Position numbers and translations under genes: made by a program
Assembly (NCBI RefSeq): GCF_014243445.1
Contig: NZ_JACLQD010000004.1
Location: 124,001 to 188,000 of the forward strand
DNA length: 64,000 nucleotides
Direction: 5' to 3'
DNA from: Paragemmobacter straminiformis
Lineage (GTDB): Bacteria > Pseudomonadota > Alphaproteobacteria > Rhodobacterales > Rhodobacteraceae
Part shown: one piece after another, positions 63,066 through 64,000 of the stretch
Numbering within the stretch: the stretch's first letter is position 1
How the letters are laid out: each line of letters begins with the position of its first letter
The notes under the pieces: model-generated
What the model saw: only the letters and a program-made list of their open reading frames with translations
The model's database searches: none
Told to the model about the DNA's origin: nothing

Positions 63066-64000
63066 ATGACACCCGATCAGATCATTGCCGCGGTGATGGC
63101 GCTGGTATCCGGACATGCCGACCCGACGGCCTTTTCCACGATCCGCGCGGGCGGGGCCGACACGCGCTATCCGGTGACGGTCGAGGCCTGCCCGCGCCCC
63201 TTGCCTGCGGGCGAGATCGAGGGCCAGACGGTCATCTGCGGGCGCGTGGACCTGCCCGAGGTGCATGGCAAGGCCGACAGCCGCCGCATCAGTCTTGCCT
63301 TTGCGGTGTTGAAGGCCCGAACGCAAAGCCCCGCCCCCGATCCGGTGGTCTATCTGCACGGCGGTCCGGGCGGCGGTGCGGTCAAGGACCTTTGGTCCAT
63401 CGTGGTGCCGATCTTCGACCAGTTCCGCGCGCGGCGCGACCTTGTGACCTTTGACCAGCGCGCGGCGGGGATCTCGTCTGACATGGTGACCTGCTTTGAC
63501 ACGCTCGGGGCCAATATCGTCTCGCTCATGGCCCCCGGCGCCGTGCCCGAGTCGACGCCCGAAGCCGATGTCTTTGCCCGTTGCCTTGACGAGATGAAGG
63601 CCAAGAGCGGCGACATCACGGCCTATAACACCACCCAGAACGCCTTTGACACGCAGGCGATCCTGCGCGCGCTGGGCTATGCGGACTGGAACCTCTACGG
63701 CATCTCCTACGGCACGCAACTCGCGCTCGAGGTGATGCGGTCAGCCCCCGAAGGCACGCGTTCGGTGGTGATCGACAGCGTCTTTCCGCCCGATGTGAAA
63801 GGCTATGACGAAAACATAAAGCCCTTGCAGGAATCCATTCAGGCCACGCTGGACCAATGCGCCGCCGATCCGGCCTGCGCCGCCGCCTACCCCGATCTTG
63901 AAGGAACGCTTGTCCGCGTGGCCGCGAAACTGCAGGCCAACCCGATCCCGGCCGCGCGCGGGCGTGGCGAGATCACGCTCAAGGCCCTGATCGACCTATT
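63066..64000 (+). CDS. Alpha/beta hydrolase, copy B (3' truncated by window edge)
   Basis: The frame opens at ATG 63066 (MTPDQIIAAVMALVSGHADP) and stays open to the window end, so about 311 residues are visible. The oxyanion loop VVYLHGGPGGGAV, VTFDQRAAGISSD and elbow YGISYGTQLALEV match the divergent copy A closely, including the same first residues MTPDQI. The two genes are back-to-back paralogues 202 bp apart. The C-terminal TAP-like domain lies outside the window. Confidence 0.88.
   Translation, partial: MTPDQIIAAVMALVSGHADPTAFSTIRAGGADTRYPVTVEACPRPLPAGEIEGQTVICGRVDLPEVHGKADSRRISLAFAVLKARTQSPAPDPVVYLHGGPGGGAVKDLWSIVVPIFDQFRARRDLVTFDQRAAGISSDMVTCFDTLGANIVSLMAPGAVPESTPEADVFARCLDEMKAKSGDITAYNTTQNAFDTQAILRALGYADWNLYGISYGTQLALEVMRSAPEGTRSVVIDSVFPPDVKGYDENIKPLQESIQATLDQCAADPACAAAYPDLEGTLVRVAAKLQANPIPAARGRGEITLKALIDL

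Overview
The window is high-GC alphaproteobacterial DNA from a purple, aerobic-anoxygenic or anaerobic phototroph of the Rhodobacteraceae. The left 26 kb is most of a photosynthesis gene cluster in the Rhodobacter order. A pufX gene follows pufM and there is no pufC cytochrome gene, which points to the Rhodobacter clade in the broad sense (Rhodobacter, Cereibacter and close relatives). The species cannot be named from the sequence alone.

Layout, left half. bchG (cut by the window edge), a PucC-like carrier, bchP and idi run rightward. bchO, bchD, bchI and crtA run leftward. crtI-crtB-tspO run rightward, crtC and crtD leftward, and crtE-crtF-bchC-bchX-bchY-bchZ-pufQ-pufB-pufA-pufL-pufM-pufX-dxs rightward as a superoperon. 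Together they supply isoprenoid precursors (dxs, idi), spheroidene-type carotenoids (crtE, B, I, C, D, F, A), late bacteriochlorophyll a steps (bchODI, bchXYZ, bchC, bchG, bchP), and the LH1 and reaction-centre apoproteins. Three intergenic regions (crtA/crtI, crtD/crtE, crtF/bchC) each carry two exact TGT-N12-ACA palindromes, the PpsR/CrtJ repressor motif.

Middle (26-36 kb). Mostly housekeeping or conserved genes: a fumarylacetoacetase-fold hydrolase, a Pcm-like methyltransferase, a TolC-family outer-membrane channel, a PopZ-like acidic protein, a small conserved protein, efp, a predicted glycosyltransferase, ygfZ, an MsbA-type exporter and a class V aminotransferase.

Right (36-64 kb). An accessory catabolic region: a glutamine-amidotransferase-like hydrolase, a lyxose isomerase-like cupin, RidA, an amidohydrolase, an aldehyde dehydrogenase, an M81/MlrC-type metallohydrolase, an ornithine cyclodeaminase-like enzyme, two SDR-type enzymes, an unassigned TIM-barrel-like protein, a CUT1 sugar ABC transporter, two DSD1-type PLP enzymes flanking a LysR regulator, a formate/nitrite-type channel, and a Gfo/Idh/MocA plus ThuA pair. 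The window ends with secreted or envelope proteins and a divergent pair of paralogous alpha/beta hydrolases.

Most unusual signals. (1) A roughly 110-bp composite element of four short palindromes with TTC-(TGC or GCA)-GAA cores occurs twice with nearly the same spacing (27/36/27 and 27/35/28 bp). One copy is read through in frame as the C-terminus of CrtA; the other lies between dxs and its convergent neighbour. (2) Several photosynthesis genes lack ordinary starts (crtA, bchD, crtC), and crtC overlaps crtD by about 97 bp. (3) A 23-codon ORF bridges bchX and bchY. (4) There is a three-copy dispersed G-rich hairpin element and a 17-bp tandem repeat. No rRNA, tRNA, transposase or CRISPR array was recognised.
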